Positions 33,696 to 44,489 are shown, counted from the stretch's first letter. The stretch: DNA of 64,000 nucleotides from Darksidea phi (GCA_030770425.1 JASJFT010000030.1:1-64000); one strand, 5' to 3'. Notes: generated by a model not told the origin, from the letters alone. Translations and numbers: made by a program.

Positions 33696-36085
33696 CTATG
33701 TATACATGTTGCTCGAAGAATGGGCGTTTTCCATACCAGGCGTCGCTCTCATTAGGGTATCAAAAAATGCCATGTCTACACCCTGAAGTGCCCAGTCATC
33801 TATGCCGGCCGCGATTGAAGGAAGTTCAGCATTCGCCTGGAGGGTATAATCATCGTCTTGGAGAGGGTTAGAATACTGCGCCATGGATTGCTTATGATAC
33901 CCAGGTGACTGGAATTGTGCATTCGAGAAGGTGGAATCTTGGGTCATTACGCTCATTTGAGCAGGCGTCTGTTGTTCATTCGTGGGCGACTGAATTGGCG
34001 TCAAAGCGAACGCATTGTTCAACACGGTGGAAGATCGGCGCCTCTGTGAAGGTTCCGTGTGGGCATTCTGATGCTGTGGGACCGCTGGATTCTCGACTGA
34101 CAGCTCCCGGGCGATGGGACCTTGACGAGCAATTTTGATGACGCCAAGGTATGGAATATGCAAGCGAACCTGCTCGTTATTCTCCTCGACGCCGTCTTGC
34201 CCGCTCTCTTCGTTTTCTCCTACACTTACGGTGGTGTAACTGCTTCCCTCAGCTGCGTCTGCCTCGAGTCTGAGTAAACGTCGGATCAGTCTGGCACTCT
34301 GTTCGGTTGTTGAGTCGCCGTTGACCTGACTCATCACGTCCATCCTCTCTAGAGCTTGGTCCAACATGGCACGGTCTGACAAGCGCTGGTGGGCGAGGAA
34401 GTTCGTCGCTCCTTGATATCGATGAGCGTTAAGGTGAGCAAGCAGGAGCGTCATTGCCGCTAATAGGGCAAAGAAGTCAACGGGCCGCGAACATGAAGAC
34501 ATGGGGTTGAAGGCGCGGTGAGCAATAAATCGTGTCATTATCTCGCGGCTCGCGTTAACACAAGTAATTAAGGAGTACCCCTGGTTGGTGTTGACGTCGA
34601 TTCCATGCATCATGTACGGTAGGTGGACCTGAATCGATAATCCATAGTAGTAGACTTGGGCGGCAAGGCGCACTGTCTCTAAAAGGGCATCCGGTGATCC
34701 TGGTATGAGTTGGAGAAAGTTTGCGGGCCGCCAAAAGCTTGCTGGCATGCTTTTGGACACTCCCAATAGTTCCGTGTCGATGGATTGAGTTGTCGTGATA
34801 TCGGCTGAGTCAAAGACGCTCTCGTTACGTTCCAAGACGCGAGACGCGATGACTGTGAGCTGCCGTTCGAATTTACCCAGAGGCGGTTCGAACTCTAAAG
34901 CCGACGATACTCCCATGCTTTTATCAGCAGTGCCCTGAGGAAGCCCGAGAAGTAAGCTGAGATAACGGTCCATATAAACGATGCGAAACCACAGAAACCT
35001 CGGATTAGCAACTAATTCCGGGTCGATTCGTTTCAATGGCGGCATCGGAGTGCGATGGAGGCCCATTATTTGAGCAACGGTCATTGCTCTGCGATATACG
35101 GACCAAGCCTGTCGAATATTGCCGCTATTGGTCTTGAAAACACCCTCAAGAATGATGCACACAAGACACTCGACGGTTCCATGCATCTCTTCCTTCGTCG
35201 TTACCCATGTTGTAGCAGCCGTCACCAAGCGGCCCATGAGTACACTTGCTGATTCAGAAAGGCCCACCACTTTTTCACCACATGGACTCTGTAAAGTGAT
35301 TGCAAATATAAGCATCATTCTGGCCAGATTTACGGGATGGATATTGGGACCTGAAAGTCCTGTGAGAGGATACGGTGCTGCAAGTGTCTCCTGCGTCAAC
35401 TTGCTATGCGGCTGGGTGTTGACCAGGTACGTGTAGAGCGCCGGTCTGGAGCTCGCCTGGAGCAGAGTTTTGGCATCGTCTTCGACTGGAAAGGCAGCAA
35501 AAAGGTGATGGAGGGCTCTTGTTTCGATATCAGATTGGTCCGATGAAGCTTGCGAGTCTGGCGTAAAATGTGTCGAACTGGGAGTGGATTCACTAAGACT
35601 CTAAACAATTAGCATGAACACTTCATTTCAATGCATGTCGTTTCAAGGTGAATACACACCTCTGCAAATGTCAGAGGGGCTGAAACTGGAAGATGCGCTG
35701 GTTCGTTTGCGCGAGCGTTCGTGGTAGCAAGTCGTAGGGGTTGCCCGTTATGCCGTGGTTCTCCTGAAAGCCGGCTTGTGGCGCCAACGTGGTTGCCGGC
35801 GAGAAGGTCCCTCATGACGTCTTCTACTCTTGCGAGGCGCTCACTGAGATGCCGGTTTCCTATTTTGGCGGGGGCCAAGTCTTCCGGCAAGTCCTGACTG
35901 ACACAGGGTGCACGTCGGCGGTGGCAGCCGATGCAAGTGTCAGCTTCGGGCGATGTAAATATGCACCTGATCTTCCGCCGTTTACATTCCCAGCATGACC
36001 GTGTTCCTTTGCGAACCTTGTTCCGCCTTGCTGGCGCTTCCTGGTTGGGCGGTACTGTAGCCGCCTGTTTCTCTAAAGCGTCCAT
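33696..36085 (-). CDS. Zn2Cys6 transcription factor with fungal MHR domain
   Basis: Exons 36085-35660 and 35600-33696 join across a 59-nt intron (GTGTGT donor, GCTAAT branch, TTTAG acceptor), giving 776 residues. The binuclear zinc cluster uses Cys 31, 34, 41, 51, 54 and 61 (CWEC, KRRKIRC, CIGC, RRRAPC) and is followed by a short leucine-poor linker helix (LSERLARVEDVMRDLL). The middle (about 230-560) is the fungal-specific transcription factor domain, with FLWFRIVYMDRYLSLLLGLP and VDFFALLAAMTLLLAHLNAH. The tail is Gln/Pro/Ser-rich, a plausible activation region. It is divergent from the MFS gene at 36558, with a 472-bp shared upstream region, so local regulation of the transporter cluster is likely. 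Nuclear. Confidence 0.92.
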
Positions 36086-36557
36086 CAGAATCGAAGTCTT
36101 GGGTAGGAAGTCGTACGACGCTGTTGTGCTCGCGCGTAGTTAGAGGTAATTCCGATACGGCGGATGGGTTGCTGCGGGTTTATGGAGTCGTGGTCGGGGG
36201 GTTAGTCGAGGTTGAAAGGGTGACTAGGATTAGTAGTAAACTCCGCCGCGACGGGCGAAACAGTCAGACTTAGCGCAGATGTCGATTGTATCTGATTGGC
36301 CAGCGCTGGGCAAGACGAGCAACGCTCCTCTTCCGCCGCCACGGGCGAAGCGGCCTGCACCCGTACGCCATCGCGGCGTCTTTGACGCGGCATTTCGCCC
36401 ATTTCGGCGGGATGGCATTTCCTCACTCTTCGTCCTCGTACTTGTCGTACTTAAAGCCCCTTTAACTCGGCTATTTCTTTTCGTTTATCCTCCAGTTATC
36501 CCCAACTGCGGCGTGGACATCAATTTTTTATCAAGTCATCCAAACGTGCCGGTCGAG
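36086..36557. promoter_or_regulatory. shared divergent promoter of TF and MFS genes
   Basis: The 472 bases between the two start codons must carry both promoters. Two similar GC-rich blocks, CCGCCGCGACGGGCGAAACA at about 36243 and CCGCCGCCACGGGCGAAGCG at about 36334, lie in direct orientation about 90 bases apart. CGG triplets, the usual half-sites of Zn2Cys6 proteins, recur in both. The open frame extending upstream of the MFS start through this region is leader, not protein. Confidence 0.5.
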
Positions 36558-37877
36558 ATGGATTCCGACAGCAGCAACAACAACCACAAGACCGCCAACG
36601 GCGCCGACACTGAGAAGCATTCCGGTGTCGAGGCGGAAGCGAAGCCTCCCGCTCCTGCGGCTGCACCCTCACCTCCTCCGAATGGCGGACTGGTCGCATG
36701 GCTCCAGGTCGCGGCGGGCTTCATGCTCTTCTTCAATACCTGGGGTTTGCTCAATACATTTGCCGTCTTCCAGACTTACTATGAGTCCGGCGAGCTCTTC
36801 GAAGCCTCCTCCTCCGACATATCCTGGATCGGCTCCATCCAATGCTTTCTGCTCCAGATCACCGGGCTCGTGGCCGGACCCATTTACGATAGAGGCTACC
36901 TCCGGTTGCTCCTTATCATGGGAAGTTTCATGGTGGTTTTTGGTCACATGATGCTCTCTCTATGCACGGAATACTGGCAGGTGCTGTTGTCGCAAGCCTT
37001 CTGCGTTGGGATAGGATCTGGCCTCCTCTTCACTCCCACAGTATCGCTCCTTCCGACTTACTTCAGCACTCACATGGGCCTTGCTATTGGCATCGCATCT
37101 TCCGGCTCCTCGCTTGGCGGCGTGATCTACCCTATCGTACTCTACCGGCTCCTCTCCCAAATTGGCTTTCCATGGGCGGTACGAAGTCTAGCCTTTATCG
37201 CCCTGGCGACATTTGTTCTCCCGCTGGCTGTAATGCGGGTTCGTGTACGCGTGCCGAAGCCGCGAGCTGTGATAGACTGGACTGCATTCCGCGACGCGCC
37301 ATTCATGGTCTTTACGTTGAGCGTCCTGGTCGTGTTCATCGGTAACGCGGTCCTCATCTTCTACATCTCCTTCTACCCGGCAAACAAGGGTTTCACCAAC
37401 GAGTCGCTGGCCTTCTACATGGCGGCCATCTTCAACGCCGGGTCGATTCTGGGACGTATCGCACCAAACGCGCTGTCTGATCGCATCGGCGTGTTCAACA
37501 CCATGGCGCCCATCACGCTGATACTAGGCATCACGGTCCTATGTATGGCCGCTGTGAAAAATGAAGCTGGAATGATCGTCGAAGCAATCGTGACGGGATT
37601 CTTCAGCGGTGTCGTCGTCGCGCTACCACCTGTGTGCTTCCGAGTGCTCACGGAGGATAGATCTATGATTGGTACACGCATGGGCCAGGGATTTGCAATG
37701 GGTGGAATCGGCTTGTTGATCGGCGGACCGAGTGCTGGTGCAATTCTCGGGAAGGTCGAACCGTTGAATTGGACTGGCCTGTGGGCTTATGGGGGTGTAG
37801 CGGGGATCTTGTCTGGTCTGATCGTTGCTGTGGTCCGAATCATGAGGGTCGGGGTCGCGCTGAATGCAAAGGCTTGA
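36558..37877 (+). CDS. MFS transporter, monocarboxylate transporter-like
   Basis: An intronless 439-residue protein. I start at ATG 36558 (MDSDSSNNNHKTANG), as the frame upstream lacks membrane character. After a hydrophilic, Pro/Ala-rich N-terminus of about 45 residues comes GGLVAWLQVAAGFMLFFNTW, the conserved first helix of the fungal MCT family. Next come SWIGSIQCFLL, GPIYDRGYLR and a central loop with VPKPRAVIDWTAFRD, then six more helices, with FNAGSILGRIAPNALSDRIG as the helix 8-9 motif. Such plasma-membrane or vacuolar carriers move monocarboxylates, riboflavin or secondary metabolites; substrate is not deducible. It is divergent from the Zn2Cys6 gene and 960 bases from the acyltransferase gene. 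Confidence 0.92.
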   Translation: MDSDSSNNNHKTANGADTEKHSGVEAEAKPPAPAAAPSPPPNGGLVAWLQVAAGFMLFFNTWGLLNTFAVFQTYYESGELFEASSSDISWIGSIQCFLLQITGLVAGPIYDRGYLRLLLIMGSFMVVFGHMMLSLCTEYWQVLLSQAFCVGIGSGLLFTPTVSLLPTYFSTHMGLAIGIASSGSSLGGVIYPIVLYRLLSQIGFPWAVRSLAFIALATFVLPLAVMRVRVRVPKPRAVIDWTAFRDAPFMVFTLSVLVVFIGNAVLIFYISFYPANKGFTNESLAFYMAAIFNAGSILGRIAPNALSDRIGVFNTMAPITLILGITVLCMAAVKNEAGMIVEAIVTGFFSGVVVALPPVCFRVLTEDRSMIGTRMGQGFAMGGIGLLIGGPSAGAILGKVEPLNWTGLWAYGGVAGILSGLIVAVVRIMRVGVALNAKA

Positions 37878-38268
37878 TCAACGAATCACGATGGATGGTG
37901 GATGATCGGCATCTGACCTTCTATCATGCTATACGGCGTTGCTGGAAAACGAAGTGCGTGCGCACCATCATATCATTGCAGAGGCTTGAATCCAGGTCTC
38001 CCAAAAAGTGAACCGACCAACCAATAGCACGTACGCTTCTCATCTCAATATCTGATACCTACTGTTTTCTTGAATCACGGGATATTGTTGACAGGATTGT
38101 CGACGGCAGTAACTATTCACTTCATCCATGCCTTCGCATTGATGCACACTGGCTGATTCGAGGTACCATCGGTGTATTATATCCTACAGCTCTTCTTAGA
38201 GGGCTCTTATATAGGTCATGTACTATAAAGGAAACACCACCGTAGTGAAGATATAAGATCGACTCTAT
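37878..38268. other. intergenic, no gene seen
   Basis: Downstream region of the MFS gene up to the LTR-like repeat. No motif or coding frame is supported. Confidence 0.45.
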
Positions 38269-38436
38269 TATCAGGCTAGCTCACACACCAGATCAGATCA
38301 CATGACTGCTCCTGGCTGCTACGCCTCATTCTGTTCTATATAAACCGCTCTCATACAGAGCTCTTACAATCAACCGCAGTTCTCACTTCTTTCCCTCAGA
38401 GTGATTTACTGCGATAACTTACTGTGATATCTATAG
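38269..38436 (+). repeat. LTR-like repeat end, unmutated copy
   Basis: This is the reverse-complement partner of 12180-12344 and starts at the same boundary (TATCAGGCTAGCTCACACAC). It retains CA and TG dinucleotides that are TA in the other copy, so it has escaped RIP, as solo fragments shorter than a few hundred bases usually do. A TATATAAA box at about 38338 and GC/CT-rich leader sequence follow, as in an LTR U3/R junction. No retrotransposon coding sequence adjoins it. Confidence 0.7.
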
Positions 38437-38836
38437 TTAAATTTAAAGATTAGACAGATTATCCCTCAAAACGCAATAGAGCTCGATTTCTAGACTTTGG
38501 TACCGCGAAACAGGAAGAACATTCTTAGGAACGGTATTATTCTGGGCGTTAATGAGCAATCCACCTTACGATACAACAGCTTCCTCCCATCCGTGTAGAA
38601 TGCAACCTGCCTGCGTCCTTTTAATCTATCGTAGTTGAAAAGTCTGATAATACTCATATAGAAAAAAAATGAATACTTAATCTACTAGAATACAATAAAG
38701 GGAAGAGAACCTAAACTACTAAGGAGAAATAAGGAGAATAGTATCTATATATAGGCTAAAAAGTAGTAGAATGTCTACTTCAGATTATTCTTAAGGATTA
38801 GACGAAAAATACTAAAATCTAGATATACTACAGCTA
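38437..38836. other. AT-rich intergenic relic
   Basis: About 400 bases between the LTR-like repeat and the 3' end of the acyltransferase gene. The right 200 bases (38640-38836) are AT-rich with TA-rich runs, suggesting an old mutated repeat. No gene. Confidence 0.45.
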
Positions 38837-40453
38837 TTAGGGCTCTAGTACAGTACTAACACGATACTTACGTAGAAACGGGTCCTGTAGCATCTTCTCT
38901 AGCACCGTTGTTTCCAGGTTTAAAATTACATCTATCCCATCGTCGTACCACCTTTTCACGTCGTGCGACGACCTTCCTTGCTTTGGTTGCCCTTCCACCA
39001 TGAGGACAAAATAGTCCGGGACCCGTGGGTCGAGCATTCTCAAAGGTTTTCCAGTTCCAAAGTCCATTTCCTGCGCCCCATGGTGGAACCAAGCGGTTGC
39101 GGACACGTGGCGGCGACCTGCGAACCATTGAAGATACCGTTGCGCACAAACTTGATGCATATGGTCGTGCAGCATAGCCGGGATTGTCTCTGGTGTCAGG
39201 GCTGCAACTGACTTTCGGATGGCACAGGCGATCTGGGCTGGCGACGAGGTTGCCGCTTCTCGGGCTGTCATTTCAGCATAGGCGAGGATCATGGGATTGC
39301 CCATGAAATCATCTCCCAATGGCCGGGGTAGACGGTTCCGAAAGTTTATGGCGTAGTTCCAGTATACTGGGTCGTCATGGTTGGCAAAGTCGCGGGCTCG
39401 ACTGATAAGACTCCACAGGTGGGCCTGGATCGCGTCAAGCCGACTGATGCGGGGTCCGTCCGAGGAGCCGCTGGTAGCAGCCTCGTACATTCCGTCAATC
39501 TCTTGGGCAGTGAAGTGTAATCGGTAGTGGGAGATTGGGGTTCTCATATCCCAATCTTTCCAGGACATTTTCTCTCCTGCCGCCGGAAGTTTAACCTTGC
39601 GCAATGCTTTAGGCTTCTGGGTCCATGGTCGAAATATTTCCGGGGCACCCTCAGCAGACGCCCACCAGTCGTATCGATGGATGGGCAAGGATCGCGAAAT
39701 TTTGATTAAGTTCTGGTCGGGCTGTGCAGCGTCGACAGCGCCTCCTGCTTCTGCTATCAGATGAGGCTCAAATTTGACAGTCAGGCGCGGCAATGGTGCT
39801 CCAGAAATATAGGCACGATGCACTGCGGACCAATCGCGCATAAATCGCAGGATAGAGTGCGCATCGAACATGACATGGCACTCGCGAAGTGCTATCGCCA
39901 TCCCTCCACAAGCGAACTTGGTCAGCTTTATGATGAAGGTTGGCCCGGAGTCGACATCGTAACCATCTTGGAGGGCCAACGTGACTTCGTCCGGGCAGAA
40001 CAAACTACCGGGAACTGAATCGTGTTTCCAGCAATCGCCTCTCTCCTCTCGGCTCGGCACCACCGAAGCAAGCGGCTTGGGGCAGAAAGCTGTGATGAAG
40101 AGCACGCCTCGGTCGTCCGGCTTTCCATATTCAACGTACAGACGTCCCTCTCGCTCGTAATGATTGCCGCCTTCTCGAAATGGTACGAAGTGGAGTCTTC
40201 CGCATAATTGGGGGAAGGAGGCGAGTGTCTTCTGCAAAGAAGCTCGAAGGTTGGCGAAAGAGAGCGCGGCTGGATTTGTCGCTGCGTCGAAATACCAGAT
40301 AGCACTGCCCGGACCTAAGGTGGTCGCTGCGGATTCGGTAATTGATAGATACACTCTGCGCGGTCGACTTGGGCGGGGATCGGGATGCAAATGCTCCTCG
40401 TCGAGCAAATACACCTGTGTTATCGCCATTCTATGCACCTTGGTCGGGAGCAC
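38837..40453 (-). CDS. HXXXD acyltransferase (BAHD / trichothecene 3-O-acetyltransferase-like)
   Basis: An intronless frame of 538 residues; ATG at codon 9 (MAITQVYLLDEEHL) is an equally good start and gives 530. The catalytic HXXXD motif is HVMFD at 193-197, with the histidine acting as general base. The second family motif, normally DFGWG, is present as DFGTG at 464-468, a Trp-to-Thr change. Between them are the substrate-channel strands, including YWNYAINFRNRLP (normally NxRxR). The family moves acyl groups from CoA to hydroxyls or amines in the cytosol, often in toxin or pigment pathways or in detoxification. It lies between two MFS transporters and near the Zn2Cys6 regulator, so it may modify the exported compound. 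The exact substrate is unknown. Confidence 0.88.
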   Translation of the reverse strand: MLPTKVHRMAITQVYLLDEEHLHPDPRPSRPRRVYLSITESAATTLGPGSAIWYFDAATNPAALSFANLRASLQKTLASFPQLCGRLHFVPFREGGNHYEREGRLYVEYGKPDDRGVLFITAFCPKPLASVVPSREERGDCWKHDSVPGSLFCPDEVTLALQDGYDVDSGPTFIIKLTKFACGGMAIALRECHVMFDAHSILRFMRDWSAVHRAYISGAPLPRLTVKFEPHLIAEAGGAVDAAQPDQNLIKISRSLPIHRYDWWASAEGAPEIFRPWTQKPKALRKVKLPAAGEKMSWKDWDMRTPISHYRLHFTAQEIDGMYEAATSGSSDGPRISRLDAIQAHLWSLISRARDFANHDDPVYWNYAINFRNRLPRPLGDDFMGNPMILAYAEMTAREAATSSPAQIACAIRKSVAALTPETIPAMLHDHMHQVCAQRYLQWFAGRRHVSATAWFHHGAQEMDFGTGKPLRMLDPRVPDYFVLMVEGQPKQGRSSHDVKRWYDDGIDVILNLETTVLEKMLQDPFLRKYRVSTVLEP

Positions 40454-41106
40454 TGATGCTCGCTGGATAGCGGTCTGGGCTTGTTTTCCGAAATATCGAC
40501 AAACGTGGGTGCCTCATCTCGAGAAACCGCGACAGGATTATAAATGCTGCTCTCGTCGTTTCTTCTCGGACACGATCGATAGCCCATCATGTATGCGGAG
40601 TGAAAGGTTGACGGAGTTCGTTGCGAGAGGATGCCCAAGGTGATACTCTGCCCGGGTGACGCTACCGCATACAGAGTAAATCAGGCGGGTTAACCTGACT
40701 CTGCGGATGAGTCTTGGCGGAGGACCCCAGCTCGGTTCTTCGGTAATTTTATACTCCGCCCGAACTTTAGCCGACTCTCTGTGGAATGCGGGGATAGATC
40801 ATGCTAATCCGTCGCCAAATGAGAGTGTTATTCAAAGTAGATGAAAAAACATCAGTCGCTATCGTTGAGGGTATTCCAACCGCCTAAGCGCTACATAGGA
40901 GCCAGGGTCGAAGATCTGAGGGCATGCCTCAACCACTCATAGCAGCCTTCTTTGACAGCGTCCGCTTATTAAACCTAAGCTGTGTTAAATGTGTGTTACC
41001 CGCATTGCGGTAGTTTCTACAATCGCAGTCGCGAAAGCCTGCGTAGTTAGGTTCTTGTTAGTTCACTGAGTTCCAGCACCAACCTCGCATGTTAATCACG
41101 TGCCTA

Positions 41107-41169
41107 CGCGCGTTATTCGTGCGTACGAATTGCCTACTCGGCAATTCGCTACGCACGGAGCAACGCGCG
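41107..41169. repeat. 30-bp-arm inverted repeat (hairpin)
   Basis: The left arm 41107-41134 (CGCGCGTTATTCGTGCGTAC, then GAATTGCC) pairs with the right arm 41140-41169 around a TACTC loop, with only a few mismatches. Eukaryotic terminators do not look like this; a small palindromic element or a cruciform-forming site is more likely. Confidence 0.85.
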
Positions 41170-41182
41170 ATTCTTTCAGATA

Positions 41183-41209
41183 AAAGGGGCTCCCATCTGG
41201 AGTCCCTTT
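41183..41209. repeat. second short hairpin next to the first
   Basis: AAAGGGGCTCC and GGAGTCCCTTT flank a five-base loop (CATCT) with one mismatch. It stands 13 bases from the larger hairpin. Confidence 0.75.
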
Positions 41210-42025
41210 AGTTAGATATAATGAATTGAACTTGTTTTACTTTTGCACCTTTTTCGTACGTACGTACAACCATCTGGTCATTTATTTAATCAAAATCCCT
41301 ATAGTTCTATCTCGAATGGAATATTGGCCATTTAACAGTTATCGAGTTTTTAAAAGCCGATACTAAGATTCAAAGCCACAATATCAACGCAGCCAGAACA
41401 TCAACATATATTTGACAAGTTTGCAACTTGGTCTTCGCTTATTTGATATCTACCAACTTAAGGCATTAATCTAGTTATATGTAACCCAATGTCAATGTAC
41501 GCTTACGTTCTAGCTTCCAACAAAGAACATTAATAGGTATATTAAGCTCCAACCTTACTTAGAGTTCTTACCCATTATTCTACTAAGAACATTAAATAAT
41601 AGGACAAGTTTACCTAGTTGGCCTTCCCAACGCTAGCTTAACTGTAGATATCTAGTCTGGTATCGCTATAACCCCGTTCTTCTACCTATATATTCTCCCC
41701 GTCTCTCTTAACTACGAAGCGCTATATTATATTAATCTAGTATCGACTGGCCCTACTACTCTACCTAACATATACGTAACGGACGGCTAAATTTTTATTT
41801 AATACTTTCGGCGTTAACTATTTAACTATAGTATGTATAGGAATATACTCTTAGTACTAGCATTAAGCCTACTTCTCCTAGAAGACCCAAAGCGCAACAA
41901 TTGATGCCCTAGCCGCCCCCTCACTCATGCCCTATCTACCCTCTCTCCGTGTTATAGCATGCCGGTCTCTTCCAGGACGGGAATGCTCTCCTAATGATAT
42001 CCTTCAATCTTCCGCGGTTTCGCAA

Positions 42026-43669
42026 TTACGTCTGCCTGTTAACGACGTTCTTGCTCTTCTGCCTAAGCCATGGACCGTAGTGGTAGAGGAGATATGGCGC
42101 CGGGGCCATCACGAGTCCCAAGCAACCGAGCATGGTAAGGGTCCAATGTGGGTTGAGGCTTTCATACATCGGTATTCCGGCAGCCGTTAAAGCTCCAGCA
42201 ACCACGTATCTCGTGAAGGCGTTGAAGCTGAGTGCGGATGCACTATAGATGAGGTAGACGTCGATGATGTACATGTACGCACTGGTGAAAATGGTGACCA
42301 AGCCGTATCCGAACAGAACTGTTCCTGTAATCGGCGCCCAGATACTGACACTCGGATAGCAAGTCCATCCAACCCAGAAGAGGGATACCGGAATCGATAC
42401 GGAGCCCCCTAGCATGGCGTACCAAAGTCTGACTTCAGGGCGGTTGGGTCGACCCTTGGCTTGCGCTTCATTTAGCTCATTTTTCGTCCAGCCGTACACA
42501 AGTGGAATCAAGGGGCCCATCAAAAGAACGCCGACAAGGACAGCAATCCACAGCAGATTTGTTACGCTTTGGCTGATGCCGTACGTTCGGGTGAAGATGA
42601 ATCCGTATCCGTTGAAGAAGGTAAAGAGGATGATGTAGATGAGAGTGAGATAGACGGAGAATACCAAAACGATAGGCTCGGTGTAGACGAAGGCAAATGG
42701 ACGGACCATGTTCTTTGCCAAGCGACTCCAAACTGACGTTTTCATAATCTCCAACTCGGATACATATCGCGAATCGCCGGTGAGCCGACGAAAATGGCGG
42801 GCCTTCCACTTTAGCAGTAATGGCGCATATGTCTCCGGTTGGAATAGGATGACGATGGCGAAGACAATGCCGGCCATAATCAGCATGAGCCATTCCACCC
42901 AGTGAAAGCTCAAGGTGCCTTGTCCCACATACGCGCCGATGACGGGTCCAAGGAGAGGCCCGCCAAAGCCGATCAAAGACAGAAGAGGGAATGCCCAGGC
43001 CGCCTCAAGAGGACTGAAAATGTCGGCAATTGTTCCACCAGCAACCGTGAGGGGCGTGGATCCGAAGAAACCGCTGAGAAATCGTAGTGTGACAATGGCG
43101 CCGAAATTGGGTGCCAAAGCTGAGGCCATGATGAATAGCATATACAAGGTCAATGAGACCATATATACGATATTACGGCCAAGGGTCTCGGAAAACGAGC
43201 CTGCAAAGAGAGATCCAACACCAAATCCGATCAAGTATGCGCCTGGTGCGGAGTTAGTTCGAGTACATTAGAAGTTACATTAAGGATACTCACCAGTCGT
43301 CAGAGAACCGGCGACCTCGCTGACATGGAATGCGTGACTAGCCTGTGGCGTGACGACGGCTTCAATCGAAGAAGTCGCAGTTACAGACATGGCGATGAGA
43401 GTGACGGTCATCAAGGCGACAAGGCGGCGAGGCATGGCCCAATTGTGCGGTTCCAGGACATCTTTTTCGTTTTCCCATCCAACGACGAAGACGAGTCCAC
43501 CTTGACCTTCCTCAGCGGTCCTCTCACGGACATGGACTCCTTCGAGTGAGCTAGCAACCTTGGCTCCTTTTTCGCCCAACAAGGGAGGTGATTTGGCATC
43601 GATGCCGAGGTCATTCAGTTGGCGCTGGGCTTCTTGCCCTATCCTGCGGTATTGACGGATAGACTGCAT
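42026..43669 (-). CDS. MFS transporter, DHA1 drug:H+ antiporter type
   Basis: Exons 43669-43294 and 43242-42026 join over a 51-nt intron (GTGAGT, branch AACTAAC, CCAG), giving 530 residues. A soluble N-terminus of about 75 residues ends with the family signature VLEPHNW (usually DP.NW). Twelve helices follow, with the motif-A loop GSFSETLGRNIVY between helices 2 and 3, RFLSGFFGSTPLTVAGGTIAD in helices 4 and 5, and a long central loop with WKARHFRRLTGDSRY. It resembles polyamine/multidrug exporters (Tpo/Flr1-like) of the plasma membrane. With the acyltransferase and the MCT-like carrier it suggests export of a modified small molecule; that is inference. Confidence 0.92.
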
Positions 43670-43980
43670 CTTTTCAAGGCGGAGTTCGGGTGGATTCTAA
43701 CCGTGCTTGGTTCGCGTCTCGTAAAAGGTTTGATACTGAAGCAGGAGCATCGAATGCACTTGCCCTAGAGCTCGGATTCATATATGAACTAGAGCGGTTC
43801 AAGCATTTGTCATCGCCATGTTGTCGCACTCTGGAGAGAGCGCGCCGAAGGTGATAGAAATGCGACTCTGATAACTCTGTTTTACTCGGTATCCCAAAGC
43901 GGTATAGGCTTTTGGCCATGATCGACAGCCAAGCCACTAATAGCCTTCATCATAACTCCGGGTCTCAGCCTCAACCCTTA

Positions 43981-44103
43981 CAACCCCTCCCATGAACGGG
44001 CTGCTAGCGCGATTGACCGCACAGACAAAGTTATATGAGAGAAGATAGAATTGCATGGAAGATGGGCGAACCGCGCTAGCAGCCCGTTCATCGGTGGGGG
44101 TTG
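43981..44103. mobile_element. 123-bp inverted-repeat element
   Basis: Arms 43981-44011 and 44071-44103 are inverted copies: CAACCCCTCCCATGAACGGG and, from the right end, CAACCCCCACCGATGAACGG, both continuing GCTGCTAGCGCG. No TA duplication is visible at the right end. It shares its subterminal motif with the element at 44223. Confidence 0.7.
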
Positions 44104-44222
44104 TTTCACCAACGCGGCTCCGGCAAAAGTGCAGACACGAAATCTTATCTCGCGAATCAGACACCAGGGCTGAAATGGCCGCCCCGCGGGACCTGCCTGG
44201 AATACGCAAAGCTTATCTACTA

Positions 44223-44489
44223 CAAGGGGGGTGTGAACGGGCTGCTAGCGCGTTCGGTGGGAGGAGGTCTGTACATGGAAGGTACTAGAAGCAAAGACCT
44301 TTATAAGCGTCTCGCTAGAAATTAGAGGTACTGAATTTATTACCAATCCTCTATAACGCCTACACTACCGAATTGCCGCCTTAGATATGGCCCTTGGAGA
44401 CGATAGCCTATAATATATGACTGCATAAAGTATAGAGAAAATGGCATCAATGCGCGCCACGAAAACTGCCCGTTCATGACGCCCCCCTG
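44223..44489. mobile_element. 267-bp MITE, TA target duplication
   Basis: The left end CAAGGGGGGTGTGAACGGGC and the reverse complement of the right end, CAGGGGGGCGTCATGAACGG, are inverted copies with small gaps. TA flanks both sides (44221-44222 and 44490-44491). TA duplication and a CAGGGG-type terminus fit Tc1/mariner/pogo elements. The inside carries no transposase and is AT-rich. The left arm includes the 19-mer TGAACGGGCTGCTAGCGCG that also occurs twice in the neighbouring element. Confidence 0.72.

Larger units (their letters stand above)
40454..42025. other. intergenic with hairpins and AT-rich relic
   Basis: No gene in 1.57 kb. It contains two strong inverted repeats (listed separately). 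The part at 41560-41880 is depleted in CA and TG and looks like a moderately RIP-mutated repeat. Confidence 0.5.

Noticed and set aside
36279..36557. 93-codon N-terminal extension of the MFS frame
   Set aside because: It lies in the divergent promoter, lacks transporter character, and the family starts with a short hydrophilic N-terminus.
39527..40643. Several plus-strand frames over the acyltransferase gene
   Set aside because: Antisense shadows; the minus strand has HXXXD and the full family length.
41183..41209. Rho-independent-type terminator
   Set aside because: The hairpin followed by T-rich bases looks like one, but the organism is eukaryotic and no gene ends here.
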